Shown: positions 46,193 to 55,452 of the stretch, piece after piece
Numbering within the stretch: position 1 is the first letter of the stretch
Layout of the letters: each line of letters opens with the position of its first letter
NCBI GenBank assembly: GCA_017450685.1
Contig: JAFSTB010000004.1
Span: 18,774 to 82,773 of the forward strand
Origin: Paludibacteraceae bacterium
Lineage (GTDB): Bacteria > Bacteroidota > Bacteroidia > Bacteroidales > Paludibacteraceae
DNA length: 64,000 nucleotides
Direction of reading: 5' to 3'
Made by a program: the position numbers and the translations under genes
Notes under the pieces: model-generated
The model's input: only the letters and a program-made list of their open reading frames with translations
Databases searched by the model: none
What the model was told of the DNA's origin: nothing

Positions 46193-47026
46193 ATGGATAA
46201 ACTGATTATAACAGCCGCTATATGCGGAGCAGAGGTAACGAAGGCGCAGAACCCCAATGTGCCTTATACGGTGGACGAGATTGTGCGTGAGGCGAAGAGT
46301 GCAGTGGATGCAGGAGCCGCTATCGTACATCTGCATGTGCGTGAAGATGACGGAACACCCACACAGAGTCGCGACCGTTTTCAGCAGTGTACTCAAGCCA
46401 TACTTAAAGTATGCCCCGATGTTATTCTCATTCCTTCCACCGGTGGTGCTGTGGGAATGACCCCCGATGAGCGTCTGCAATCGACGGACACGACTCCCGT
46501 TCCCGAGATGGCAACCTTGGACTGCGGTACGTGCAACTTCGGCGACGAGATCTTTGACAACACGATGCCCACTATGCGTGCCTTTGGCAAACGTATGCTG
46601 GAACGCGGTATCAAGCCGGAATACGAGTGCTTTGAGATGGGACACCTTGACACCATCCTCACTATGGCTCGCAAAGGGCAGGTTCCGGGTGCGCCGATGC
46701 AGTTCAACTTCGTGTTGGGCGTTCCCGGCTGCACCCCCGCCACGGTGGATAACCTCTGCTGGCTCGTTAATAAGATCCCTGTTGGCTCCACATGGACAGT
46801 GACAGGTGTGGGCAGAAACGCTTTCCCGATGGCAGCCGCCGCTATCGCTATGGGTGGCAATGTGCGCGTGGGATTTGAAGATAACCTCTATCTGAGCAAA
46901 GGTGTGTTGGCACAATCCAATGGCGAACTGGTAGCCAAAGTGGTGCGCCTCGCCAAAGAACTCGGAAGAGGAATAGCCTCGTCTGCCGAAGCAAGAGAGA
47001 TACTCGGCCTCAAACCGAGAAAATAA
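46193..47026 (+). CDS. kce: 3-Keto-5-aminohexanoate cleavage enzyme
   Basis: A 277-residue TIM-barrel Claisen-type enzyme (BKACE/DUF849 family). It reacts 3-keto-5-aminohexanoate with acetyl-CoA to give acetoacetate and L-3-aminobutyryl-CoA. The zinc-binding HLH (His46, His48) stands in IVHLHVREDDG; PSTGGAVGM, FEMGHLDTI, FVLGVPG and the zinc glutamate in VRVGFEDNLY (about residue 229) follow. These positions agree closely with the structurally studied Cloacimonas enzyme. The next gene, kdd, makes its substrate. Confidence 0.93.
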   Translation: MDKLIITAAICGAEVTKAQNPNVPYTVDEIVREAKSAVDAGAAIVHLHVREDDGTPTQSRDRFQQCTQAILKVCPDVILIPSTGGAVGMTPDERLQSTDTTPVPEMATLDCGTCNFGDEIFDNTMPTMRAFGKRMLERGIKPEYECFEMGHLDTILTMARKGQVPGAPMQFNFVLGVPGCTPATVDNLCWLVNKIPVGSTWTVTGVGRNAFPMAAAAIAMGGNVRVGFEDNLYLSKGVLAQSNGELVAKVVRLAKELGRGIASSAEAREILGLKPRK

Positions 47027-47122
47027 GAAACCGAACATCAGGAGCATCCGGGAATGCCGGAATAGCCTGAAACGTAGGAACACAAACACAAAACAATCAA
47101 CCTTAAAAAACACAATACAACT

Positions 47123-48196
47123 ATGCAAAAACATGGAAACAAATACGGTGTTCACCGTGTGATTGAGCCGCTTGGCGTATTGCCACAGCCTGCAAACAAA
47201 GTGGATAACAACATGGACGAGATCTACGACAACGAGATCTTGATTGATGTGCAGACCCTCAATATCGACTCTGCCTCTTTCACCGATATTCACAATTATG
47301 CTCGTCAGCAGGCGGGTGCAGGCGCTACAGAAGAGCGTATAATGGAAGAGATAAAGAAAGAGATGTTGCTCAATGTAGAGTTGCAAGGTAAGCATCGTAA
47401 CCGTCGTACCGGTTCGGGCGGAATGTTGCTCGGTAAGGTGGAGAAGATAGGCGATGCTTTGAAAGGAAAGATTGACCTCAAGGAAGGCGACCGTATAGCC
47501 ACTCTCGTTTCTCTTTCTCTCACTCCTCTTCGCATAGATGAGATACTTGCCATCCGTGCCGATGTGGACCAAGTGGACATCAAAGGTAAGGCTATTCTCT
47601 TTGAGAGCGGTATCTATGCCAAGATTCCTGACGATATGCCTGAGAAACTGGCATTGTCGGCACTTGACGTAGCCGGTGCTCCCGCTCAGACAGCCAAACT
47701 GTGCCAATATGGTCAGACAGTGGTTATCCTCGGTGCCGGCGGCAAGAGCGGTATGCTGTGCTGCTATGAGGCAAAAAAACGCGTAGGTGTGACAGGTAAG
47801 GTGATAGGTATAGCCAATAGTCCTAAATCGACACAGCGCATCAAAGACCTCGGCTTCTGCGATATAGTGGAGAGCGCAGCCGGTATGACACCCGTGCAAG
47901 TGAACGAGATGGTAAGTCGCCTCACCGACGGTAAGATGGCTGACGTGACTATCAACTGCGTCAATGTGCCAGACCAAGAGATGACTGCTATCCTCTGCAC
48001 CAAAGACGACGGTATCGTTTATTTCTTCTCGATGGCTACTTCCTTCACGAAGGCATCTCTCGGTGCAGAAGGTATTGGTGCTGACGTGAATATGATAATG
48101 GGTAACGGCTATACCAAAGGTCATGCCGAATTTACCCTGCAAGAACTTCGCGAATGTCCGAAACTGAGAAAGATATTCGAGGAACTGTACGCGTAA
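47123..48196 (+). CDS. kdd: L-erythro-3,5-diaminohexanoate dehydrogenase
   Basis: A 357-residue NAD-dependent enzyme oxidising 3,5-diaminohexanoate to 3-keto-5-aminohexanoate with release of ammonia. The N-terminal KYGVHRVIEPLGVLPQPA segment is characteristic of Kdd; NRRTGSGGMLLGKVEKIG and the Rossmann loop VVILGAGGKSGMLCCYEAKKR follow. Length and position between kce and kamA are as in other lysine fermenters. Confidence 0.92.
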   Translation: MQKHGNKYGVHRVIEPLGVLPQPANKVDNNMDEIYDNEILIDVQTLNIDSASFTDIHNYARQQAGAGATEERIMEEIKKEMLLNVELQGKHRNRRTGSGGMLLGKVEKIGDALKGKIDLKEGDRIATLVSLSLTPLRIDEILAIRADVDQVDIKGKAILFESGIYAKIPDDMPEKLALSALDVAGAPAQTAKLCQYGQTVVILGAGGKSGMLCCYEAKKRVGVTGKVIGIANSPKSTQRIKDLGFCDIVESAAGMTPVQVNEMVSRLTDGKMADVTINCVNVPDQEMTAILCTKDDGIVYFFSMATSFTKASLGAEGIGADVNMIMGNGYTKGHAEFTLQELRECPKLRKIFEELYA

Positions 48197-48349
48197 GGAA
48201 TTAGGAATTAGGAATGAGTAGTTAGGAATGAGGAGTTGGGAGTTAGGAATGTGGAATTAACTCTTCACCCTAAACTTTCCACTCTCCAACTTCTCTCCAC
48301 TCTCAACTTTCCACTCTCCACTTCTCTAAACTCTAAACTCTCAACTAAT
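48197..48349 (+). repeat. Long leader repeat before kamA
   Basis: A ~150-nt block. The first part repeats GGAATTAGGAAT / GAGTAGTTAGGAATGAGGAGTTGG; the second repeats ACTTTCCACTCTCCAACTTCTC and CTCTAAACTCTCAACTAAT up to the kamA ATG. Bases in the first half are partly complementary to the second half, so a long-range stem is possible. The longest of the eight leader-repeat blocks. Confidence 0.8.
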
Positions 48350-49618
48350 ATGAATATCAGTCGAAGACATCAGTTGTTTCCTAATGTCAGTGACCAGGAC
48401 TGGAACGATTGGCATTGGCAGGTTAGAAACCGCATAGAGACACTTGATGAACTTAAGAAATATGTTGTCTTAACCGAAGAAGAGCAAGAAGGTGTACGCA
48501 GTGTTCTCTCCACTCTTCGTATGGCTATCACACCCTATTATCTGAGTCTTATCAATCCCGATGATCCCCACGACCCCGTTCGCAAACAGTGTATCCCTAC
48601 GGCAGCGGAGACACACCAAGCGGATGCCGACCTGCTCGACCCGCTGCACGAGGACGAAGATTCGCCGACACCCGGACTGACACACCGTTATCCCGACCGT
48701 GTGCTCTTCCTTATCACCGACATGTGTTCTATGTACTGCCGCCACTGCACCCGACGCCGCTTTGCCGGACAAAAAGATGATGAGAGTCCGTCGGAACGTA
48801 TAGAAAAAGCGTTGGCATATATAGAGAAGACAACAACGGTGCGCGATGTGTTGCTTTCCGGCGGTGATGCACTAATGGTGAGCGATAAGAAACTGGAATA
48901 TATCATCTCCCGTCTGCGCCAGATCAAGCATGTGGAGATTGTGCGCATAGGCAGTCGCGTGCCTGTGGTTTGTCCGCAACGTATAACACCCGAACTGTGT
49001 GCTATGCTCGCTAAATACCATCCTATATGGCTCAATACACATTTCAACCACCCTAACGAGGTGACGGAGGAGTCGGCACGCGCTTGCGCTATGTTGGCTA
49101 ATGCCGGTATCCCGCTCGGCAACCAGAGTGTGCTGCTGCGTGGTATCAACGACTGCGTATATATACAGCGCGACTTGGTACACGAACTGGTGAAGATGCG
49201 TGTTCGTCCTTACTATCTGTATCAATGCGACTTGAGTATGGGCTTGGAACATTTCCGCACTCCTGTGTCGAAAGGTATAGAGATAATAGAAGGTCTGCGT
49301 GGTCATACATCCGGCTACTGCATCCCCACTTTCGTGGTCGATGCTCCTGGTGGCGGCGGCAAGACACCAGTGATGCCTCAGTATGTCATCTCTCAAGCCC
49401 CGGGACGCGTAGTGCTGCGTAACTTCGAAGGAGTGATAACCACCTACACCGAACCGCTTGACTATAAGAACGAGTGCCACTGTCCGCAATGTGAGGCTGA
49501 ACGACAAAAGAAAGTGTCAGCCGACAAAGCCGTGGACGGCGTTATTTCGCTGCTCGAAGGTGAACGTATGAACATCGAACCGGCACACCTCAAACGACAC
49601 GAGAGAAACGCACAATAA
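48350..49618 (+). CDS. kamA: Lysine 2,3-aminomutase
   Basis: A 422-residue radical-SAM, PLP-dependent enzyme moving the alpha-amino group of L-lysine to the beta carbon, giving L-beta-lysine. The [4Fe-4S] motif is Cys126-x3-Cys130-x2-Cys133 in TDMCSMYCRHCTRRR; the PLP lysine is Lys338 in DAPGGGGKTP; the C-terminal CHCPQCEA holds zinc-ligand cysteines. These agree with the clostridial enzyme within one residue. ATG 48350 (MNISRRHQLF) is the start; an upstream in-frame extension is made of the leader repeat and reads as leucine/serine-rich junk. Confidence 0.96.
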   Translation: MNISRRHQLFPNVSDQDWNDWHWQVRNRIETLDELKKYVVLTEEEQEGVRSVLSTLRMAITPYYLSLINPDDPHDPVRKQCIPTAAETHQADADLLDPLHEDEDSPTPGLTHRYPDRVLFLITDMCSMYCRHCTRRRFAGQKDDESPSERIEKALAYIEKTTTVRDVLLSGGDALMVSDKKLEYIISRLRQIKHVEIVRIGSRVPVVCPQRITPELCAMLAKYHPIWLNTHFNHPNEVTEESARACAMLANAGIPLGNQSVLLRGINDCVYIQRDLVHELVKMRVRPYYLYQCDLSMGLEHFRTPVSKGIEIIEGLRGHTSGYCIPTFVVDAPGGGGKTPVMPQYVISQAPGRVVLRNFEGVITTYTEPLDYKNECHCPQCEAERQKKVSADKAVDGVISLLEGERMNIEPAHLKRHERNAQ

Positions 49619-49622
49619 ACCG

Positions 49623-50495
49623 ATGATTGAGGAACTGCTGCGACATAAGAGTTGCTCACTGATAGGGATGGAGAAGAACACCGGTAAGACGGTGACACTC
49701 AACTACCTGTTAGACCATCTGCCGAGCAACATCCGCGTGGCAGTTACCTCAATAGGACTTGACGGTGAGACACAAGACCAAGTGACTAATTCACGCAAAC
49801 CCGAAATAACCTTGCGAGAAGAGATGCTCTTCGCCACATCGGAGAAACATTACCTGTGTCGCAAGATGGTTAGCGAGATAATAGATGTCAGTCAAGAACG
49901 TACTGCCTTAGGTCGCTTGGTGACAGCACGTGTGAAACAAAAAGGCAAGGTCATACTGTCCGGTCCGGGAGCATCACTAAGCGTCAAACGGTGGATGGAC
50001 GAGATAGAAGAGAAAGCCGACCTGATACTCATTGACGGTGCACTCAGTCGCAAAAGCCTTGCCACACCCACAGTGAGCGAGTCGATGATATTATCCACCG
50101 GTGCTGCCTATTCAGCCAATATCGACCGCTTAGTGAGAGACACCGCCTTCCTCGTGGAACTTATACAACTGCCGTTGGAAAAGGATGAAACAACGGAAAA
50201 AATCTACCTTACCGGAGCCATAACCAACAGAGTGGTGGAAAGTATATTAAACGACAAAAATGCCATCGGGAAAGAACTTGTTATTCAAGACTTTACGAAG
50301 GTGTTTGTCGAACAACTCCTGTGGCACAGACTGATAAAAACCTTCAAGGTAAGCGTCAAACAAAAAAGCGACCTGTTGGCTATAACAGTCAATCCTACAG
50401 CACCTAACGGAATGGTGCTCGACTCCGACAAACTGTGCCGATTGATGTACGAAGCCACCGCCGTGCCTACTTACGACCTGATGAGAGTCTTGTAG
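49623..50495 (+). CDS. kamB: KamB, P-loop protein of the lysine 5,6-aminomutase reactivation pair
   Basis: A 290-residue protein with an N-terminal nucleotide-binding P-loop GMEKNTGKT (residues 15-23) and SIGLDGETQD. It matches the KamB position and size in other lysine fermentation clusters (kamA-kamB-kamC-kamD-kamE). KamB and KamC are thought to work together to restore inactivated adenosylcobalamin-dependent KamDE; this role is from family knowledge, not visible in the sequence. It starts 4 nt after the kamA stop. Confidence 0.82.
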   Translation: MIEELLRHKSCSLIGMEKNTGKTVTLNYLLDHLPSNIRVAVTSIGLDGETQDQVTNSRKPEITLREEMLFATSEKHYLCRKMVSEIIDVSQERTALGRLVTARVKQKGKVILSGPGASLSVKRWMDEIEEKADLILIDGALSRKSLATPTVSESMILSTGAAYSANIDRLVRDTAFLVELIQLPLEKDETTEKIYLTGAITNRVVESILNDKNAIGKELVIQDFTKVFVEQLLWHRLIKTFKVSVKQKSDLLAITVNPTAPNGMVLDSDKLCRLMYEATAVPTYDLMRVL

Positions 50496-50543
50496 TTGAA
50501 AGTTTAGAGAAGTTTAAGAGTTTATAGTTTTATAGTATTTATA
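50493..50543 (+). repeat. Leader repeat before kamC (opposite orientation)
   Basis: AGTTGAAAGTTTAGAGAAGTTTAAGAGTTTATAG is the complement-sense version of the repeats found before the other genes, followed by a TTTATAGT triplication reaching the GTG start of kamC. Confidence 0.7.
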
Positions 50544-51863
50544 GTGAAACTCAAAGAGTACATATCGCTGCCGTGTAGTCTTCGCTTTATGGTGGAAGAC
50601 CTCTGCTTGCAGTCGTCTGCTTCACGCCGCTCCTTGTTGGACAAAGAGTTGATGACCTGCCAAAGTGAGATAGAGCAGACCTACTCTGTCTTACGCACTT
50701 ACTATGAGCGCGTAAGCGACCCTAAACAGGAACTTAATATCAAGACTTTGCAGTTCCGCCTCACCGGCATCAAAGACCTGCGTACCACACTCAATAACCT
50801 TGCCGAACATCGAGTGCTGGACGATATAGAACTCTTTGAAATCAAGCACCTCGCAATGCTAATAGCAGAGGTGGAGAAACAGATGTCGCTCATTGGCATA
50901 CCCTGCCAAATGCCCGACTTGAAAGAAGCAGTGGCATTGCTGGACCCCGACGGACTGCATATAGCCACTTTTTATATCTACGACTCTTATAGTGAAGAGT
51001 TAAAACGTCTGCGCCGTGAGCGCGAAAAAGAGCCGCAAAATGAGGAACTGTTCGTTCTTATGCAACAAGAAGAAGAACGCATCAGACTCACGCTAAGTAA
51101 GCAGTTGCAACCTTTCAGTCAACGCATACTCACAGCCTATAATGCACTGATAGAGATAGATATCAACCTTGCTAAAGCATTGCAGATGAAGCAGATGCAA
51201 CTATCTGTCCCTACCGTTGGTGAGAGTACCTCATATACCGATATGTGGCAACCCGAAGTGAAAGCCGTGCTGAAAGAAAAACGTATGGATTATCAAACCA
51301 ACAGTATCCGTTTTGACAATAACACCACCCTTATCATCGGCTCTAATATGGGTGGCAAGACAGTGGTATTGCAAACCGTTGCTTTATGCCAGCTGCTCAC
51401 ACAGTTTGGTTTCGGTATTCCCGCCCGAGAGGCACAAGTGGCAATAAAAGATGAAGTGCTGATGGCAATGGCTGACGGACAGTCGATACAGTCAGGACTC
51501 AGTTCTTTTGCTGCCGAAATGCTCAGTATCAATAAGATAATACAGTCGGCACGCACGCAAAAACGCGTCTTGGCTCTCATCGATGAGCCTGCTCGTACCA
51601 CCAATCCCATCGAAGGGACGGCGTTGGTGAACGGACTATTGGACGTGATAGCAGACACCAAACAAAGTGTCATTGTAGTAACACACTATAACATCAATGC
51701 CACCGCTTGCCGGTGTTACCGTGTGAAAGGTCTGGAAAACGGCAAAATGAATTATACACTTGAAGTTACCACAGCCAACGCCGTTCCGCACGAAGCACTG
51801 AACATCGCCCGTGAGTTGGGAATAGACACGGAGTGGCTGAAAAAAACAGAAACATATCTATAA
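50544..51863 (+). CDS. kamC: KamC, MutS-like ATPase of the lysine 5,6-aminomutase reactivation pair
   Basis: A 439-residue protein with a central coiled region (heptad-like stretch about residues 60-210) and a C-terminal MutS/Rad50-type ATPase: Walker A GSNMGGKTVVLQ, signature-like SGLSSFAAEML, Walker B RVLALIDEPARTT and the His switch VVTHYN. It lacks the MutS mismatch-recognition domains. Start codon is GTG at 50544. It lies directly before kamD. Reactivation of KamDE is family knowledge. Confidence 0.85.
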   Translation: MKLKEYISLPCSLRFMVEDLCLQSSASRRSLLDKELMTCQSEIEQTYSVLRTYYERVSDPKQELNIKTLQFRLTGIKDLRTTLNNLAEHRVLDDIELFEIKHLAMLIAEVEKQMSLIGIPCQMPDLKEAVALLDPDGLHIATFYIYDSYSEELKRLRREREKEPQNEELFVLMQQEEERIRLTLSKQLQPFSQRILTAYNALIEIDINLAKALQMKQMQLSVPTVGESTSYTDMWQPEVKAVLKEKRMDYQTNSIRFDNNTTLIIGSNMGGKTVVLQTVALCQLLTQFGFGIPAREAQVAIKDEVLMAMADGQSIQSGLSSFAAEMLSINKIIQSARTQKRVLALIDEPARTTNPIEGTALVNGLLDVIADTKQSVIVVTHYNINATACRCYRVKGLENGKMNYTLEVTTANAVPHEALNIARELGIDTEWLKKTETYL

Positions 51864-51876
51864 TGCTATAATCTAT

Positions 51877-53430
51877 ATGCAAAGCAAATTAGGACTTGAT
51901 TTTGAGAAAGTGGAGTATGCTCGTTCTCTTGCCAAAGGCATAGCCGAGGATGTGCAGGCGTTTGTGGAGCAATACACCACAGTGGCAGTGGAACGCACAT
52001 TGAGTCGTTTGATGGGCATAGACGGTGTGGACGAGAACGCTGTGCCCTTGCCCAATGTGGTGGTCGATTACCTCAAAGACAAAAATGTGTTGCAAGAGGG
52101 TGTCCTCTTCTTCCTTGCCAACACGATGATTCGCACGGGTCTGTGTCCGCAAGACATAGCCGAGAAAGTGGCAAAGGGTGAGTTGGACATCACTCAAGTG
52201 GTGACGCGCGACCTTAAGCAGATAGCCCAGGTGCTGCAACCTGTCATCGACAGCAGTATGGAACGCATACGCCTTCGTCGTCAACGCCGTGAACACTACC
52301 TCGACACCATAGGCGAAGGTCCTAAACCATACTTGTATATCATTGTCGCTACAGGTAATATATACGAGGATGTGGTGCAAGCACAGGCAGGTGCTCGTCA
52401 GGGCGCAGACGTGATAGCCGTCATACGCACCACCGGTCAGTCGCTGCTCGACTATGTGCCTTACGGTGCCACCACCGAAGGTTTCGGCGGTACCTTCGCC
52501 ACACAAGAGAACTTCCGCATTATGCGTAAGGCATTAGACGAAGTGGGCGAAGAGCAAGGCAGATATATACGCCTGTGCAACTACTGCTCCGGACTATGTA
52601 TGCCGGAAATCGCTATTATGGGCGCTTTCGAGGGGTTGGATGTGATGCTCAATGATGCACTCTACGGTATCCTCTTCCGCGATATCAATATGCAGCGCAC
52701 ACTCATCGACCAATATATGTCGCGTATCATCAACGGTTTTGCAGGTGTTATCATCAACACCGGTGAGGACAATTACCTCACCACCGCCGATGCCGTGGAA
52801 GCCGCTCACACCGTACTCGCTTCCGACCTTATCAACGAACAATTGGCACTGATGGCAGGGCTCAAAGAAGAGCAGATGGGACTCGGACACGCTTTCGAAA
52901 TGGACCCCATGCTCAAAGACGGCTTCCTTCTTGAGTTGGCACAAGCACAGATGACAAGAGAGATATTCCCCAAAGCCACACTCAAATATATGCCGCCAAC
53001 TAAGTTCATGACCGGCAATATCTTTCGTGGACATATACAAGACGCTCTCTTCAATATGATAGGTATATGGACTCACCAAGGCATACAACTGCTCGGTATG
53101 CCTACCGAGGCTATACATACACCCTTTATGTCCGACCGATACCTGTCCATCGAGAACGCCAAGTATATATTCAATAATATGAGCAGCATAGGCGAGGAGA
53201 TGGAGTTCCGCGAGGGAGGTATATGTCGTCGCCGTGCCGCAGAGGTGGTGGATAACACCATCCGACTGTTAGAAGACATAACCAAAGAGGGCTTATTCAC
53301 CGCCCTTGAAAAAGGTATCTTCGGTGATGTCAAACGACCGAAGAATGGTGGTAAAGGTCTGCAAGGAGTAACACTGAAAGGTGAAAACTATCTGAACCCG
53401 TTTGTTGAACTGATGAAAGGAAAGCGTTAA
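51877..53430 (+). CDS. kamD: Lysine 5,6-aminomutase alpha subunit
   Basis: A 517-residue large subunit with the PLP-binding TIM barrel. It moves the terminal amino group of beta-lysine (or lysine) from C6 to C5, giving 3,5-diaminohexanoate. Recognisable blocks include DVIAVIRTTGQSLLDYVPYG, GGTFATQENFRIMRKALDE, NYCSGLCMPEIA and KYMPPTKFMTGNIFRGH. Length is typical. It ends 1 nt before kamE. Confidence 0.95.
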   Translation: MQSKLGLDFEKVEYARSLAKGIAEDVQAFVEQYTTVAVERTLSRLMGIDGVDENAVPLPNVVVDYLKDKNVLQEGVLFFLANTMIRTGLCPQDIAEKVAKGELDITQVVTRDLKQIAQVLQPVIDSSMERIRLRRQRREHYLDTIGEGPKPYLYIIVATGNIYEDVVQAQAGARQGADVIAVIRTTGQSLLDYVPYGATTEGFGGTFATQENFRIMRKALDEVGEEQGRYIRLCNYCSGLCMPEIAIMGAFEGLDVMLNDALYGILFRDINMQRTLIDQYMSRIINGFAGVIINTGEDNYLTTADAVEAAHTVLASDLINEQLALMAGLKEEQMGLGHAFEMDPMLKDGFLLELAQAQMTREIFPKATLKYMPPTKFMTGNIFRGHIQDALFNMIGIWTHQGIQLLGMPTEAIHTPFMSDRYLSIENAKYIFNNMSSIGEEMEFREGGICRRRAAEVVDNTIRLLEDITKEGLFTALEKGIFGDVKRPKNGGKGLQGVTLKGENYLNPFVELMKGKR

Positions 53431-53431
53431 T

Positions 53432-54220
53432 ATGAGTGAAGGTCTATATAGCATGGAAGCCAAGGATTTTGACAAGACCCTTGACCTCAAAAAGATTAAG
53501 CCTTATGGCGATACAATGAACGATGGTAAGGTGCAACTGAGTTTCACCTTACCCGTACCCTGCGGTGCTGAAGCCATAGAAGCCGCCAAACAACTGCTCA
53601 AACAGATGGGACTGGAAAACCCGTCAGTAGTCTATTACAAAGAACTCACCCCCGGTTTCACTTTCTTCAATTGCTACGGCAGTTGCACTCATACCGTCAA
53701 TTATGAGTCGATATATGTGCCCAAAGTGGAGTCAACCACAATGTCTATGCCCGACATCGATGACTTCATTCGCGAACACTTCGGCAGGAAGATAGTCATC
53801 GTAGGTGCTTCCACCGGCACCGACGCTCACACCGTGGGCATTGATGCCATTATGAATATGAAGGGTTATGCAGGGCATTATGGCTTGGAACGATATGATA
53901 TGATTGACGCTTATAACCTCGGCTCACAAGTGCCTAACGAAGAGTTCATCGCCAAAGGAGTGGAACTGAAAGCAGACGCACTCATCATCTCACAGACAGT
54001 GACACAAAAAGATGTGCATATAAAGAATCTCACTAACTTCATCGAACTGATGGAGGCTGAAGGTCTGCGTGACAAGATGATATGTTGCTGCGGCGGTGCA
54101 CGCATAACACACGAGTTGGCGCAGGAGTTAGGCTTCGATGCCGGCTTCGGTATGAACACCTACGCCGACGACGTGGCTTCGTTCATAGTACAGGAAATGG
54201 ACAAAAGAGGAATGAAATAG
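53432..54220 (+). CDS. kamE: Lysine 5,6-aminomutase beta subunit (adenosylcobalamin-binding)
   Basis: A 262-residue small subunit. The cobalamin-binding DxHxxG motif is Asp131-Ala-His133-Thr-Val-Gly136, and Lys144 is in place to form the Schiff base with PLP, both with the same numbering as the clostridial enzyme. The N-terminal dimerisation domain (about residues 1-100) holds TFFNCYGSCTHTV. Enzyme inactivation during turnover is why KamBC are encoded with it. Confidence 0.95.
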   Translation: MSEGLYSMEAKDFDKTLDLKKIKPYGDTMNDGKVQLSFTLPVPCGAEAIEAAKQLLKQMGLENPSVVYYKELTPGFTFFNCYGSCTHTVNYESIYVPKVESTTMSMPDIDDFIREHFGRKIVIVGASTGTDAHTVGIDAIMNMKGYAGHYGLERYDMIDAYNLGSQVPNEEFIAKGVELKADALIISQTVTQKDVHIKNLTNFIELMEAEGLRDKMICCCGGARITHELAQELGFDAGFGMNTYADDVASFIVQEMDKRGMK

Positions 54221-54246
54221 TTAACAGTCTTTACTTACAAATAACA

Positions 54247-55434
54247 ATGGAAAACCTAACCCGTCTCTCTCAAAAATGGCTTCGTCTAAGTGTCCTTTGC
54301 TTATTAGCCATTGATGTTCTCTTCCCTGTCGTTGCACAGCGTGCCCCCGACTATTCATACGAGGATGACTATATCTTCTGGGGTAATCCGAGTGCTTATT
54401 TGGAGTACCAAGCGAAGATAGCCTTCCCTCTTATTGACGCTATGCTGCAGGTCCATCCACCAAAAGAGGTGATGAACCAACACCGGCGGATGGCACTCGT
54501 CACACTTGACCAGTTCTTGCACGAGACTAACAGTACCCGACAGGCAGCACTCTACTCCTTCGCCACTACACGTATGGCACGTATGCTCACAGCTATGGAC
54601 GAACCGCTGACATCAGGCGTGCGTATATGCAAACTGCCTAATAGCGGGTTTATTATCAAATCGCCGAAGACTGTAGTCGCCGTCGATCTCGTTGCAGGCA
54701 GTTATGCCGGCGGCTCATTGCTCAGCGACTCTATTATATATGAGATTCTCTTCCGCTCTAATGCACTGCTTATAACCAATGCCGACAGCAGACACTGCAA
54801 TAGCGATATAGCACAACTATTCACCACCTTCGGAAAGAAAGTGATTGCACCTAAAGGAGTGTTGAAGAGCCTGGGAGATAAGGTTATGCATATGGGCGAT
54901 GACTATGTGCAGACTGTTGAATTAGAGGGGATGACACTGAATGTAGTACCGGGTCATAACGGCAATGCCGCGAATAATATCTATATTATCGAATTCACTG
55001 GCTACGAGACCGTGGCTCATACCGGCGCACAAAACAGCGATGCCGATTGGGATATAATTGACTTGATACACCAAGTATATGATGTCGATATCCTCCTCAC
55101 GAAAAGTCAAAGCACCCAATTAGAGCGTATGATTGCCGGCTTCCAACCAACAAAAGTGATAACCACAGGCGAGAATGAGATGGAAAATAGTATTGACCTG
55201 CGAGAGTCGTACTGGACAACACAAAAACGTATGAGTAACCTTGACTACCTGCATGTACCTAATATCGTGATGACATGGGGTGAGATATACGACTATGCCA
55301 ATGGCGAACAAACAGACATCTCTGCTATATCTGACAATACCTCGTCCTCCTCGCAAAAAGTGTTCAAGAATGGCAGAATATACATCCGTCGCAATGGTCA
55401 AACCTATACCTTAACAGGTGTAAGAGTGAAATAA
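54247..55434 (+). CDS. Secreted metallo-beta-lactamase-fold protein with destroyed metal site
   Basis: A 395-residue exported protein: signal peptide to about residue 30 (VVAQ), an alpha-helical region, then a metallo-beta-lactamase-like domain closely paralogous to the next gene (shared TTRMARML, GKKVIAPK, PGH and MTWGE). The metal ligands are gone: the H-x-H-x-D-H position reads NADSRH (178-183), the later Asp is Ala261 and the last His is Glu309; only His183 and His237 remain. The last ~25 residues (NGRIYIRRNG, YTLTGVR) match the C-terminus of the giant surface protein. Start ATG 54247; upstream frame overlaps kamE. Likely a pseudoenzyme at the cell surface; role in lysine use unknown. Confidence 0.8.
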   Translation: MENLTRLSQKWLRLSVLCLLAIDVLFPVVAQRAPDYSYEDDYIFWGNPSAYLEYQAKIAFPLIDAMLQVHPPKEVMNQHRRMALVTLDQFLHETNSTRQAALYSFATTRMARMLTAMDEPLTSGVRICKLPNSGFIIKSPKTVVAVDLVAGSYAGGSLLSDSIIYEILFRSNALLITNADSRHCNSDIAQLFTTFGKKVIAPKGVLKSLGDKVMHMGDDYVQTVELEGMTLNVVPGHNGNAANNIYIIEFTGYETVAHTGAQNSDADWDIIDLIHQVYDVDILLTKSQSTQLERMIAGFQPTKVITTGENEMENSIDLRESYWTTQKRMSNLDYLHVPNIVMTWGEIYDYANGEQTDISAISDNTSSSSQKVFKNGRIYIRRNGQTYTLTGVRVK

Positions 55435-55452
55435 ATATTAAATACCCGCATT

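Noticed and set aside
46163-48142. 659-codon open frame antisense to kce and kdd
   Set aside because: Cys/His-rich, low-complexity protein typical of a frame opposite real genes; both sense genes have intact active sites, and no promoter or leader supports it.
48197-48349. Repeat block before kamA considered as a CRISPR array
   Set aside because: Units are ~7-12 nt, degenerate, without fixed repeat length or unique spacers, and the same family occurs before other start codons.
48236-48349. N-terminal extension of KamA
   Set aside because: Encoded by the leader repeat and rich in Leu/Ser/Thr; family N-terminus begins at 48350.
54082-54246. N-terminal extension of the first metallo-beta-lactamase-fold protein
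   Set aside because: Arg-rich, out-of-frame reading of kamE; a proper signal peptide starts at ATG 54247.
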